In this document: in pieces, positions 39,624-48,617 of the stretch
Numbering within the stretch: the stretch's first letter is position 1
Layout: every line of letters starts with the position of its first letter
From: Roseithermus sacchariphilus
Lineage (GTDB): Bacteria; Bacteroidota; Rhodothermia; Rhodothermales; MEBIC09517
Assembly (NCBI GenBank): GCA_003285105.1
Contig: CP030158.1
Span: forward strand, 62,001-126,000
Direction of reading: 5' to 3'
Length of the DNA: 64,000 nt
The notes under the pieces: model-generated
Told to the model about the DNA's origin: nothing
The model's database searches: none
Seen by the model: only the letters and a program-made list of their open reading frames with translations
Position numbers and translations under genes: made by a program

Positions 39624-40085
39624 ATGCTGAACCGTATCGCCTTCATCATCGCCCTGACGGGCCTGCTGCTGCCGCTTCCCGCGGCGGCTCAGACCCCCGC
39701 ATCGCAGATCCCGCTGGTCGACGAGTACCTCGCCGACGCCTATGCGGAGCGTAGCCCCTCCTGGTGGAATGCGCTCAGCCGGCAGTTGGTGCTGAGCCTG
39801 GACAAGCCGGTGACCCAGGTCGACCAGCAGACGCTGCAGAACATCATCTTCTTTGCCACCAACCATGCCGACAAGGTCCGGCTGGACGGCGCCACGCAGC
39901 CGCTCCTCTGGATCTACCGGACGCACCCGGACGACAGCTACCGCCTGATGGCGCTGGCGGCCCTGCATGCCATTGGCGACGAGAACGCCATGTACCGGCT
40001 CTACCAGCACGTCGAGCGCGAAACGTCTGAGCGGGTCCGCAAGTCGACCATCGCCGCGCTGAACGACTACTACCAGCACCAGTAA
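39624..40085 (+). CDS. Secreted HEAT-repeat-like protein
   Basis: This 153-residue protein starts at ATG 39624 (MLNRIAFIIALTGLLLPLPAAAQ), with GAGGT four bases upstream and a cleavable signal. The mature part is helical. LMALAALHAIGDENAMYRL and STIAALNDYY resemble HEAT-like repeats, and the N-terminal part contains the SWWNALSRQLVLSLD segment. An AT-rich stretch at about 39418-39460 probably holds the promoter, unusual against the GC-rich background. A strong terminator follows at 40136. The function is not recognised. Confidence 0.75.
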   Translation: MLNRIAFIIALTGLLLPLPAAAQTPASQIPLVDEYLADAYAERSPSWWNALSRQLVLSLDKPVTQVDQQTLQNIIFFATNHADKVRLDGATQPLLWIYRTHPDDSYRLMALAALHAIGDENAMYRLYQHVERETSERVRKSTIAALNDYYQHQ

Positions 40086-40135
40086 GGCCATGGGGATGAC
40101 CATCCCCTCGCCACGAGCGGCTACGGCTTCTACCT

Positions 40136-40175
40136 GACGAGGCCCGGCGCGGGAGGACCTGCGCCGGGCCTCGTC
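40136..40175. terminator. Strong terminator hairpin with 15-bp stem
   Basis: GACGAGGCCCGGCGC (40136-40150) pairs perfectly with GCGCCGGGCCTCGTC (40161-40175) around a ten-base loop, followed by GTTT. It lies between the convergent small secreted protein and alpha-amylase genes and can serve both. Confidence 0.85.
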
Positions 40176-40177
40176 GT

Positions 40178-40249
40178 TTCCGGCGCTTCCGGCGCTTCCG
40201 GCGCTTCCGGCGCTTCCGGCGCTTCCGGCGCTTCCGGCGCTTCCGGCGC
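40178..40249. repeat. 9-bp tandem array TTCCGGCGC, 8 copies
   Basis: TTCCGGCGC is repeated eight times with no change from 40178 to 40249, directly after the terminator and nine bases before the amylase stop codon. Confidence 0.95.
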
Positions 40250-40258
40250 TTTCGCGTC

Positions 40259-41827
40259 TCACTCGGCCCGCGCGGCCGCGTGTGTCGCCACCGCCCGCAT
40301 CGGTGCCACCGTGAGGGCCGCCGTGCCGTCGGCGTCCACGGTGAGGGTGCTGCCGGAGCAGCGGCCCTCCTGCCACGCGCCGTCGAGGATGTTGCAGTAG
40401 ACCCCCGGCGCCAGGCCGGTCTGTAGCCGCTGCGCCAGCGTTCTGGTCGAGTCCCGGTTGATGGCGATGAAGCCTCGATCGCCCCGGGCGAAGGCGATCT
40501 GCCCGGCGCCGTCGGTCCACCAGTGGGCGACGGGGGCCCCGGCGGTGATGCTGCGGAACCGCACCATCGGCGCGATGGTCTGGCGGCGGTGCTCGCAGAC
40601 CCACGCCCCCTGCCCGCACCGCAGGCCGTCCGCGGCGTGTACCCGCGCGATGGCGTCGGTACCGGGCTCCGTGGGGGGGCCCTGTGCGGCATCGTCGAAG
40701 GCATAGCTCGACATCACGCGCGCCGTCCCGTACGGATAGGCCAGCATGAAGGCCACGGCCAGATCGTAGAGCGCGCCGTCGCGGTGGGTGACGATGTGGT
40801 CGCCCCCGTGGCTGCGCTGGTTGTCGTGGTTGTCGACGAAGACGAGGGCTTCGCCGGAGGGCAGGAACGGCGTCGTCTCCCAGATCGAACCGGGGCCGTG
40901 CAACCGCGCCGGCACGCCGTCGACGAAGGCCGCACTCACCGCCCGGCTGAACTGGAACTCGGTGACCCATCCCATCGGGTAGTACGGCTCGCTCCACGCC
41001 GGCGGGGTGGGGTCGATCACCTCCTGATAGACGAACACCGCTTCATCCAGCCGTTCAAGGATGGCCCGGATGTCATCGGGCGCCATGTGCCGCGCGGCGT
41101 CGATGCGGAAGCCGGCCACGCCGAGGCCGATCAGGTCGTTCAGATACGCCGCCAGACGATCCCGCACGTCGTCCCGCTCCGTGGCCAGGTCGGCCAGATC
41201 GACCAGCTCGCAGGTTCGCACTTGCACGGGATCGTTGAAGTCCCAGATGTCATCGTTCTCGGTGAGGCCGCAGTGATGGAACTGCTCGTAGCCGTAGAGG
41301 CCGGGGTAGTCATAGGGGCCGAAGCGGGTGCCCGCCGTGCCGATGCCGGTGAAGACGTGCTCGGGGTGCTCCAGGTCGGCATCGGCCATGTGGTTGAGCA
41401 CGGCATCGACGTAGATGTCCACGCCGGCGTCCCGGCACCGCCGAACCATCTCGGCGAAGGCGGCCCGGTCGCCGCTGCGAGTTTCGAGCCGATAGCTGAC
41501 CGGCTGGTACCGCTCCCACCAGGGGCGGGGCGGGTTGTCGGCCACGACGTGGTTTTCGGCGGGGGGCGAGACCTGCACGGCGTCGTAGCCCATGGGGCCG
41601 AGGAAGGCTTCGCACTCGACGGCCACGTCGTCCCATCGCCACTCGAACAGGTGCACGATCACGCGGCTGGCCGGGTCTTCCACCGCGGCGGCCTCCGGGT
41701 CTTGCCCCACCGGCTCCAGCAGCAACGCGGCCGACGGCGGTGGCAGCGTGTCCGTCTCCGGTACCTCCGGGGCCTCGCAGCCGAGGCACACGACGACAAC
41801 CATCAGGAGCAGGCGACAGGCTTTCAT
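40259..41827 (-). CDS. GH13 alpha-amylase, lipoprotein, animal-type chloride site
   Basis: This 522-residue protein has a lipoprotein signal (MKACRLLLMVVVVCLGC). The (beta/alpha)8 catalytic residues are the nucleophile Asp in GFRIDAARHM (about 241), the acid Glu in YQEVID (about 268) and the Asp in FVDNHDNQRSHGG (about 333). Arg of GFRID, Asn of VDNHDN and Arg of ARVMSSYAF (about 367) line up with the three chloride ligands of animal-type alpha-amylases. A C-terminal beta domain with Cys residues (CEHRR, CNILDGAW, CSGSTL) completes the enzyme. It is the last gene of the starch locus and probably acts on the cell surface or in the periplasm. Confidence 0.93.
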   Translation of the reverse strand: MKACRLLLMVVVVCLGCEAPEVPETDTLPPPSAALLLEPVGQDPEAAAVEDPASRVIVHLFEWRWDDVAVECEAFLGPMGYDAVQVSPPAENHVVADNPPRPWWERYQPVSYRLETRSGDRAAFAEMVRRCRDAGVDIYVDAVLNHMADADLEHPEHVFTGIGTAGTRFGPYDYPGLYGYEQFHHCGLTENDDIWDFNDPVQVRTCELVDLADLATERDDVRDRLAAYLNDLIGLGVAGFRIDAARHMAPDDIRAILERLDEAVFVYQEVIDPTPPAWSEPYYPMGWVTEFQFSRAVSAAFVDGVPARLHGPGSIWETTPFLPSGEALVFVDNHDNQRSHGGDHIVTHRDGALYDLAVAFMLAYPYGTARVMSSYAFDDAAQGPPTEPGTDAIARVHAADGLRCGQGAWVCEHRRQTIAPMVRFRSITAGAPVAHWWTDGAGQIAFARGDRGFIAINRDSTRTLAQRLQTGLAPGVYCNILDGAWQEGRCSGSTLTVDADGTAALTVAPMRAVATHAAARAE

Positions 41828-41879
41828 GGGGGTGGGTGTCTGTGAGAAGGCATCGCGGTGTGGTGCGGGGCGCCGCCGC

Positions 41880-43409
41880 TCAGTGCCCGGGGGCCGCCAC
41901 GGCGCCGACGGGCGCGCCCTCCTCGTCCTTCACGAACGTCCAGGCCACGGCGGACAGGGCGAGCGAGACGGCGCAGATGATGAAGATGATGCGCTTGTCC
42001 TCGGCCCGGCTGACCACCTCGCCGATCCCCAGGCTGGCCACGAGCTGCGGCAGCACGACGGACAGGTTGAACAGGCCCATGTACAACCCCATCCGGGCCT
42101 TATCCACCTTCTGCGACATGATGGCGAAGGGCAGGCTCACCGTGGCCGCCCAGCCGATGCCGGCCACCACCATCCACGCGTAGACGGCAAGCGGCGTGAG
42201 GCCGGTCAGCAGGAGGCCGGCGTAGGCCACCGCCATGATGGCGATGCAGGCCAGGTGTGTCTTCACACGTCCGATGCGCTCGGTGAGGGGCTCCAGCACG
42301 AATGCCGGCAGCACCGCCGCCACGGCGTTGAAGAGCAGGAAGCTGATGTTGATGACGGCGCCCACCTCGTCGTCGTCCAGCGCCGGCATCTTGTCCTGCA
42401 CGTAGGCAAACAGGTAGACGAACATCGTCTGCACGCCCACCCACGTGAAAGCGTGTGCGGCCAGCACCTTGCGGAAGCCGATGAGCCCCGCCTCCCGCCG
42501 CGGCCGGCCCGCCTCCGGCTGCAACAGCGACCGCGCGATGAGCAACACCGTCAGCCCCAGCAGCGCGAACTCGACGTAGTAGTGCCCGAGGTCGATGCCG
42601 GCCAGCCGCAGCGTCATCGCGTAGACGGCGTAGATGAAGAAGCCCCACAGCGGCTCGATGGACCGGAGGACGTCGCGCAGCGGCACGCCTCCCGACGCCG
42701 ACGCCGGCACCTCCAGGTCCGCCTGCAGCACGTCCGCCTCCGGCCGCGCCTGCGGGTCCATCGGGCCGACCACGTCGTCCTCTTCGTCCCCATCGAGCGA
42801 GCGCGGCTCCCGGATGAACAGCGGAGGCAACACCGAGAAGAGCAGCACCAGGACGGCGCCGACGTAGATCAGCGTGTAGTTGTCCCAGATCGCGCCGATG
42901 GCGTAGGCCAGCACCCCGAACGTGCCCGAGATGGTCTGCATCCACGTGTAGCCCTGCGTCCGCTTGACCCCCTCGGGCGTGACGTCGGCGATGAGCGAGC
43001 GCGTCGGGTTGAAGCTGACGTTGATGGACAGGTCCAGCGTCAGCGCCACGACGATGGCGACGCCCAGGATGCCGTCGACGCCCAGGCCGGCGGCGATGAC
43101 GTCGATGTGGGGCAGGGCCAGCAGCATGAGCGCGGCCAGGACGCCCCCGATGAGGATGAACGGCCGCCGCCGCCCGCCCCAGAACCAGACGTTGTCGCTG
43201 ATGGCACCGACGATGACCTGCCCGAGGATGCCCGCAATCGGGCCGGCCGCCCACACCAGGCCGACGTCGTGGATGTCGAGCCCGTACCGGGTGCTCAGGA
43301 TCCAGCTCAGCGCGGCGATCTGCACGGACAGCGCAAACCCCATCGCCGTGGCCGGCAAACTCAGGAGGACGAAGAACGGCTTCGTCAGCCGTTTCTGGAT
43401 GTCGAGCAT
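41880..43409 (-). CDS. MFS sugar transporter, SLC45/maltose-type
   Basis: This 509-residue, 12-helix major facilitator starts at ATG 43409 (MLDIQKRLTKPFFVLLSLP). GGRRRPFILIGG is the motif-A loop, and FNPTRSLIADVTPEGVKRTQG matches the SLC45/GPH-like sugar porters. A hydrophilic central loop (residues about 215-260) is acidic. Related proteins move maltose or sucrose with protons. It lies between two GH13 genes, so uptake of maltose or maltodextrins across the inner membrane is the likely job. Confidence 0.88.
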   Translation of the reverse strand: MLDIQKRLTKPFFVLLSLPATAMGFALSVQIAALSWILSTRYGLDIHDVGLVWAAGPIAGILGQVIVGAISDNVWFWGGRRRPFILIGGVLAALMLLALPHIDVIAAGLGVDGILGVAIVVALTLDLSINVSFNPTRSLIADVTPEGVKRTQGYTWMQTISGTFGVLAYAIGAIWDNYTLIYVGAVLVLLFSVLPPLFIREPRSLDGDEEDDVVGPMDPQARPEADVLQADLEVPASASGGVPLRDVLRSIEPLWGFFIYAVYAMTLRLAGIDLGHYYVEFALLGLTVLLIARSLLQPEAGRPRREAGLIGFRKVLAAHAFTWVGVQTMFVYLFAYVQDKMPALDDDEVGAVINISFLLFNAVAAVLPAFVLEPLTERIGRVKTHLACIAIMAVAYAGLLLTGLTPLAVYAWMVVAGIGWAATVSLPFAIMSQKVDKARMGLYMGLFNLSVVLPQLVASLGIGEVVSRAEDKRIIFIICAVSLALSAVAWTFVKDEEGAPVGAVAAPGH

Positions 43410-43493
43410 GGACCGGAGTGATGACGGAGGAAGAGAGCGCCCGGCGCGCCGCATCGTGCGTCCGCGGCGGGGCCGGAGGCAATGACGGGGCGA

Positions 43494-45371
43494 TCAGGGA
43501 GCCAGCACCAGCCCGAAGCGCGGCGGCAGTTCCAGCAGCAGCGCCCCGGCGTCCTGCTGCACCCGGTAGGCCTCGTCCCGCGTGACGAAGCGCACGGTGT
43601 AGGACGTCGCCGCTTCCGCCGGCAACGGCACGCGCAGGCTGTGGGCCTCGTCGCTGCGGTTGAGCGCCACGACGACCGCCTCCTCCGCCTCCCCCCGCCG
43701 GAATACCAGCACATCCTGCGTATCGTGTGCCGCGAGCACCTCGAAGCCGCCCTCGCGGAGCACCGGATACGCATGGCGCAGCGCGATCACGTCCCGGTAG
43801 AACCGGTAGACCGTGCTGTCGAAGGCCACCGTTGCGGGCGGGCGCGGCGTGCCGTCCGGGTTGGTAGCCGCCGGCGCGTAGGTCAGGTCCGGCCAGACCA
43901 TCGGCATCCGGTCGTCCGGGTCGTCGGCGCCCCACATGCCGGCCTCCGTGCCGTAGTAGATCATCGGCGCGCCGACGTAGGTCATCTGGAACAGGGCGAC
44001 GAGCTGCTGGATCTGGCGATCCGTGACGTCGGGCTTGCGGACGTCATACGTGAAGCCCTCCCGCGCCGCATGGCGGGGCGACACCTGCCGGTCGTAGCCG
44101 AACTGGTCCTGCTCGCCGTCGGCCGGGATGCGGTTGACGATCATCGAGGCGAGGCGGTCCGTGTCGTGCGAGTCGATCAGGTTCTGCAGCACGCGCTGCA
44201 CCGGCTCCGGGTACTCCTCGCGGCGTTCATCGAGCAGGTCGACGAACGTCGTCGGCGGGATGGATCGATCGATCAGCCAGCCCTTGACGGGGAAGGCAAA
44301 CCCGTGGTAGTTCATCGTGGCCGAGAACCCGCCCTCGGCGAGGAACGTCGCGGCATCCTCCCAGAGCTCGGTCACCGTATAGGCCTCCGGGTTGAAGCTG
44401 CGCACGTGCGCGTTCCAGTCTGCCCAGAAGCCGATGGGGACCTCGTTGGCCACGTCCAGCCGCCAGCCGTCGATGCCGTCGGACGGGTCGCCGTCGCCGT
44501 TCGGGTCCATCCAGCGGGCGGTGGCGTTGAAGATGTACTGCTTCGGGCCGGGGTGCAGGTCGGTGCCGTCTTCGTTGTCGGCAAACACCGGCAGCGTCTC
44601 GACGCCCCACCAGCCCTCGTAGGCGAACTCGTCCTCGGGCGTGGCCGGGTCGTCGAAGGCGCGGACGATGTACCAGTCGGCGTAGGGCGATTGCGCCTGG
44701 TTGGCGCGCAGGTCGGCGAAGGCGAAGAAGTCGCGGCCGGTATGGTTGAAGACCCCGTCGATGATGACGCGGATGCCGCGGGCGTGGGCCTCCTCCAGCA
44801 GCCTCAGAAACAGCCGGTCGGCGGCGGTCCAGTGCCAGGTGGCGGGGTCGGCGGTTTCCTGCGCCATGAGCGCGACGTCCCCCTGCGGATCCGGCCCGAA
44901 GTGCGGGTCGATGTGGTGGAAGCTGTTGCCGTCGTACTTGTGGAGCGAGCGGGCGTAGAAGACCGGGTTGAAGTAGAGGGCGTTGACGCCGAGGTCGGCC
45001 AGGTAGTCGAGCCGGTCGATCACGCCCTGGAGGTCCCCGCCGTAGCGCCGGTCGAAGACGCTCTGGTAGAAGCCGCCCATCTCGCGTTCCCAGGGCGCCT
45101 GCGCGTACCAGTCGTGCGTCCAGGGGGAGACGGCCCACGTCTCCGGCACCCGGCCGTCGACGGGCGTCTCCAGCGAGGCCCGCGTGGGGTCGTTGGAGGG
45201 GTCGCCGTTGCGAAAGCGCTCGGGGAAGATCTGGTAGAAGACGGCATCGGCCGCCCAGGCCGGCACGTTCGGCGCCAGCAGATCCGCCTGCGGCGCCGGC
45301 GGCGTTGATTCGCACCCCGCCGCGAGTGCGACGACGACGAACAGCAGGGGATACCGGTAATGCGTGCGCAT
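43494..45371 (-). CDS. GH13 lipoprotein, neopullulanase/cyclomaltodextrinase-like
   Basis: This 625-residue protein starts at ATG 45371 with a lipoprotein signal (MRTHYRYPLLFVVVALAAGC). The catalytic core carries DGWRLDVANE (nucleophile Asp, about 305), VTELWED (acid Glu, about 333) and DSHDTDRLAS (about 403). VNALYFNPVF and KYDGNSFHHIDPHFG are typical of the neopullulanase/maltogenic amylase group, which has the calcium-site KYD motif. The C-terminal beta domain ends RFGLVLAP. It probably cuts maltodextrins or pullulan in the periplasm or on the surface. Confidence 0.93.
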   Translation of the reverse strand: MRTHYRYPLLFVVVALAAGCESTPPAPQADLLAPNVPAWAADAVFYQIFPERFRNGDPSNDPTRASLETPVDGRVPETWAVSPWTHDWYAQAPWEREMGGFYQSVFDRRYGGDLQGVIDRLDYLADLGVNALYFNPVFYARSLHKYDGNSFHHIDPHFGPDPQGDVALMAQETADPATWHWTAADRLFLRLLEEAHARGIRVIIDGVFNHTGRDFFAFADLRANQAQSPYADWYIVRAFDDPATPEDEFAYEGWWGVETLPVFADNEDGTDLHPGPKQYIFNATARWMDPNGDGDPSDGIDGWRLDVANEVPIGFWADWNAHVRSFNPEAYTVTELWEDAATFLAEGGFSATMNYHGFAFPVKGWLIDRSIPPTTFVDLLDERREEYPEPVQRVLQNLIDSHDTDRLASMIVNRIPADGEQDQFGYDRQVSPRHAAREGFTYDVRKPDVTDRQIQQLVALFQMTYVGAPMIYYGTEAGMWGADDPDDRMPMVWPDLTYAPAATNPDGTPRPPATVAFDSTVYRFYRDVIALRHAYPVLREGGFEVLAAHDTQDVLVFRRGEAEEAVVVALNRSDEAHSLRVPLPAEAATSYTVRFVTRDEAYRVQQDAGALLLELPPRFGLVLAP

Positions 45372-45418
45372 GATTTCTTGAAGCTGATCGCGGAAAGCCG
45401 ATCGCGGAAAGCCCACAG

Positions 45419-48400
45419 CTACTTCACCAGCAGCATCGTACGGGTGAGCGTGTGGCCGGCGGCGGTGAGGCGGTAGAGGTAGGTCCCGCTGGGCAGGCCC
45501 CCGGCGTCGAAGCGGACGGCGTGGGGACCGGCGGGTTGCCGCTGGTCGACGAGCGTGGCCACGCGGCGGCCGAGCACGTCGTAGACTTCCAGGCGCACCG
45601 GCCCGCCCTCGGGCAGCGCATACCGGATCGTCGTCGTGCGGGCAAACGGGTTGGGGTAGGCCGCCTCCAGCCGGAAGGCGTCCGGCACCAGGCCGTCTTC
45701 CGCCTCGGTGCCCACGTACACCGCGCCGAAGGGCAGCGGCGGCAGGTCCGGCACCGTGAAGCCGGGGTCCTCCGAGGTGATGTAGACGACCGTTTCGTAG
45801 GGCGGGATCGTCGCCGTGAAGGCGCCCGTGGTGGCGGCCATCGTGTCGGCAAAGATGTCGTAGTAGGGCACCGGTCCGTCGTGGCTCATGCGGACGGCCT
45901 GCGAGGGGTCGAGCGTGATCGTGTGCGGCGTGTCGAAGAAGTTGATCGCCACGACGGCATTGGCGTCCTCATAGGGGCGGACGTAGGCGTAGACGCTGTT
46001 CGTCGTGTTGAGCGTGACGAGCTCCTGCGAGCCGAAGGCCGCAAACTGCCGCCGGGCGTGGATGAGCCGCTGGTAGTACCGGCCGAAGCGGCCGTTCTCG
46101 GGCGTCTCCCACGAAACCGGTACGCGCCGCTCGTCCCCGCTGACGTTGCCGAAGCCGACCTCCTGCCCGTGGTAGACCATCGGCACGCCGGTGGTGGTGA
46201 GCAGGAAGCCCGTCAGCGGGAGCGTGCGGTCGGGGGCGCTGGCGAACAGCTTGGCGATGCGCGGCTCGTCGTGGTTCTCCAGGAAGCGGAAGAAGCGAGC
46301 ATTGGGGCCCGGATAGAAATCGCCGTTGTGGGCCAGGGCATCGTAGGTCGAGAGCGCGCCATAGGTGCCCCGGATGCCGTTGAAGTAGAAGTTCCAGTCG
46401 TACCCGGCGTCGATGCCGCCCACGACGGGCGTGCCGTGGTCGTCGTCGGCGTAGTAGACCTCGCTGCCGAAGCCGGTGCCGGCGATCTCGCCCAGGAGCC
46501 AGGCATCGGGCCGGAGGCGCTTCATCAGCTCGCGGATGGGCCGGCCGAAGCGCTCGGGGCCGTACCGCCGCCACGGCCCCCAGTAGACGTCGAAGCGCCA
46601 GCCGTCGATGTCGAACTCCCGCACCCAGTAGGCGATGACATCGAGCAGGGCGGCCTGCAGGTCGTCGTCGTCCCAGTCCAGGTTGGCCAGGTCACCGAAG
46701 CCGTCATACTTGCGGTAGAGGTTGCGCCCGCCCTCGACGTGCCAGATCTCGCGCAGGTTGGGTCCGCGCCCGTCGAGGCCGCGGTCGTGGTTGCTCGGGG
46801 TGGTCTGGATGAAGTCGGAGAAGGCCCCATTCCGCCGCAGGCTTTCCACCCAGGGATGGGCCGGCGAGACGTGGTTCGGCGTCAGATCCAGGATGATGCG
46901 GATGCCCAGCTCGTGCGCCCGCTCGACGAGCGCCCGGAAGTCGTCGTTCGTGCCGAGCTTCGGATCGACGTTGTAGAAGTCGATGATGTTGTACCCGCCC
47001 GAGAGGCCGTTCATGATCTGGTTGTGCATGATGGGCATGAACCAGATGGCATTGAAGCCCATCGCAGCAATGTAGTCGAGTTCCTCGCGGATCTCGTTGA
47101 ACTTGTTGCCCGGGTTCGTCACCGTCCCGGAGCCCTCCGGCCCGAACATCAGCGGGAAGACCTCATAGACGACGGCGTTCTTGACCCAGGCGGCGTTCTC
47201 CTCGTAGCGCATGGCCCGCGCCGTGCCGTCGGCCTCGATGAGGACGGCCACGCGGAGCGCGTCGTCGCCCGCGCCGGAGCCACTCAGCGCGACGTCCACG
47301 TACAGCTCGCCCGGCCCGGTGACGGTGCCGGTGGCGCTGAGCCCGTCACCGGAGACGTTCAGCGGGCCTTCGAGGCCGGTCGTGCTGAGTCGCTCGTCGA
47401 CCTGCCACGTAGCCGTCAGGCCGTCGGCGGCCAGGGCCGTCGGCGTCAGGTCGATCTGGAAGGCACGGTCCGCGCCGGAGACGGTAGCCGTCGCCAGGGC
47501 GGCCTGGCGCGGGTGGATCCGCCGCGTGAGCACGAGCGGCGCCGACGTCACCGGCTGCCCCTCGATCACGGCCTCCAGCACCAGTTCATTCTCGCCGAGG
47601 GCCAGGTCCACCTCGGCCTCGGCCACACCGTCGGCCACGGCCACCGTCCCCCACACCGCCCCGTTGACCCGCAGCGTCGCCTCGGTCAGCGCCGGGTCCA
47701 CGGTGCCGTTGAAACGGGTCAGGAAGGCGCGGACGGAAAACCGCTCCTTCACGGTGGTGAACGGCTCCGTCTCCCACTCGATGGGGGAGAAGATCTCCCC
47801 GACCTCGGCCGAGACGGTCCGGCCCACGATGTCGGTGGCGGTGATCGTGAACTGCGAGCCGGCCCGCACGGGCACGTCGAGCACGAAGCGGAAGACACCG
47901 GTGGCCGGGTCGTAGAAGTCGAGGCCATCGGTGCGCTCGATGCCGTTTACGGCGAAGGTGATCTGCGTCAGCGTCTGCGAGCCGAACACCCCGGCGGACA
48001 CCGCCGTCACCTGGCCCGACGCATCCTCGTGCCGGGCCAGTTGGAAGACCATCGGGTCCGCGACGGTCACCAGCGAGTTGTTGTTGTCGTCCGGGTTGGT
48101 GCGGGGGTTGTACGGATCGGAGATCCACTCCCACTCGGAGCCGCTGGCGTTGTAATGGAAGTGCACCTTGTACTGATAGGTCTGCCCCACGCGGAGGCGG
48201 AGCGGATAGACCCAGGCGTCGATCGAGTCCACCCACGTCATGCGCGAGGGGGCATCGACCGCAATGCGCCCGCTGCTGTTGGGCCCCCAGCCGTTGAACT
48301 CGCCCGGCAGATAGGCCCGCACGAAGGTACGCCCCGGCTCCGGCACGTAGCGGAACAGCACGTCGAGGCTGTCCTGTGCCCGGGCAGGCACGACGAGCGA

Positions 48401-48436
48401 CAGCAACAGGCCGAGGTACAGCAAACGATGGCGCAT
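45419..48436 (-). CDS. Secreted GH13 enzyme with T9SS sorting domain
   Basis: This 1005-residue protein has a signal peptide (MRHRLLYLGLLLSLVVPARAQ). The N-terminal CBM48/E-set-like module is marked by VRAYLPGEFNGWGPNSSG (about residue 38). Bacterial Ig-like modules follow (about 120-400), then the GH13 barrel from about 415. Catalytic residues lie in DGWRFDVYWGPW (about 615), LLGEIAGTG (about 647) and ENHDEPRI (about 725). The last 80 residues are a type IX sorting domain (YPNPFARTTTIRYALPEGG, VYDVLGRRVATLVD, LPSGTYLYRL). It is predicted to be secreted to or anchored at the cell surface and to attack polymeric starch first. Confidence 0.94.
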   Translation of the reverse strand: MRHRLLYLGLLLSLVVPARAQDSLDVLFRYVPEPGRTFVRAYLPGEFNGWGPNSSGRIAVDAPSRMTWVDSIDAWVYPLRLRVGQTYQYKVHFHYNASGSEWEWISDPYNPRTNPDDNNNSLVTVADPMVFQLARHEDASGQVTAVSAGVFGSQTLTQITFAVNGIERTDGLDFYDPATGVFRFVLDVPVRAGSQFTITATDIVGRTVSAEVGEIFSPIEWETEPFTTVKERFSVRAFLTRFNGTVDPALTEATLRVNGAVWGTVAVADGVAEAEVDLALGENELVLEAVIEGQPVTSAPLVLTRRIHPRQAALATATVSGADRAFQIDLTPTALAADGLTATWQVDERLSTTGLEGPLNVSGDGLSATGTVTGPGELYVDVALSGSGAGDDALRVAVLIEADGTARAMRYEENAAWVKNAVVYEVFPLMFGPEGSGTVTNPGNKFNEIREELDYIAAMGFNAIWFMPIMHNQIMNGLSGGYNIIDFYNVDPKLGTNDDFRALVERAHELGIRIILDLTPNHVSPAHPWVESLRRNGAFSDFIQTTPSNHDRGLDGRGPNLREIWHVEGGRNLYRKYDGFGDLANLDWDDDDLQAALLDVIAYWVREFDIDGWRFDVYWGPWRRYGPERFGRPIRELMKRLRPDAWLLGEIAGTGFGSEVYYADDDHGTPVVGGIDAGYDWNFYFNGIRGTYGALSTYDALAHNGDFYPGPNARFFRFLENHDEPRIAKLFASAPDRTLPLTGFLLTTTGVPMVYHGQEVGFGNVSGDERRVPVSWETPENGRFGRYYQRLIHARRQFAAFGSQELVTLNTTNSVYAYVRPYEDANAVVAINFFDTPHTITLDPSQAVRMSHDGPVPYYDIFADTMAATTGAFTATIPPYETVVYITSEDPGFTVPDLPPLPFGAVYVGTEAEDGLVPDAFRLEAAYPNPFARTTTIRYALPEGGPVRLEVYDVLGRRVATLVDQRQPAGPHAVRFDAGGLPSGTYLYRLTAAGHTLTRTMLLVK

Positions 48437-48441
48437 GGAAA

Positions 48442-48540
48442 GCTATGAGCTATGAGCTGTGAGCTGTGAGGTATCGGTGCTCCGAGGTCAACGATCGAAC
48501 CGACCGCTGACCGCTGATGGCTGACCACTGACGGCTGACC
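48442..48540. repeat. Heptamer cluster, GCTRTGA and GCTGACC types
   Basis: GCT(A/G)TGA occurs four times in register at 48442-48469. After a 36-bp spacer, five further units (GCTGACC, GCTGATG, GCTGACC, ACTGACG, GCTGACC) run from 48506 to 48540. The units are the same class as those at 259-482 and 61785-61931. It lies in the 181-bp gap before the secreted GH13 gene. Confidence 0.8.
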
Positions 48541-48547
48541 GACGCAA

Positions 48548-48596
48548 CGCCCCGGTGCCGGCATGGCCCGGGGAGGGCACAGCCGGCACCGGGGCG
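48548..48596 (-). terminator. Intra-operon stem-loop after the SusE/F-like gene
   Basis: CGCCCCGGTGCCGGC (48548-48562) pairs perfectly with GCCGGCACCGGGGCG (48582-48596) around a 19-base loop. It follows the SusE/F-like stop on the minus strand. There is no T tract, so it may be an attenuator or an mRNA-stabilising hairpin more than a full terminator. Confidence 0.55.
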
Positions 48597-48617
48597 CAGG
48601 CGGTCAGGGGAGCCGGA

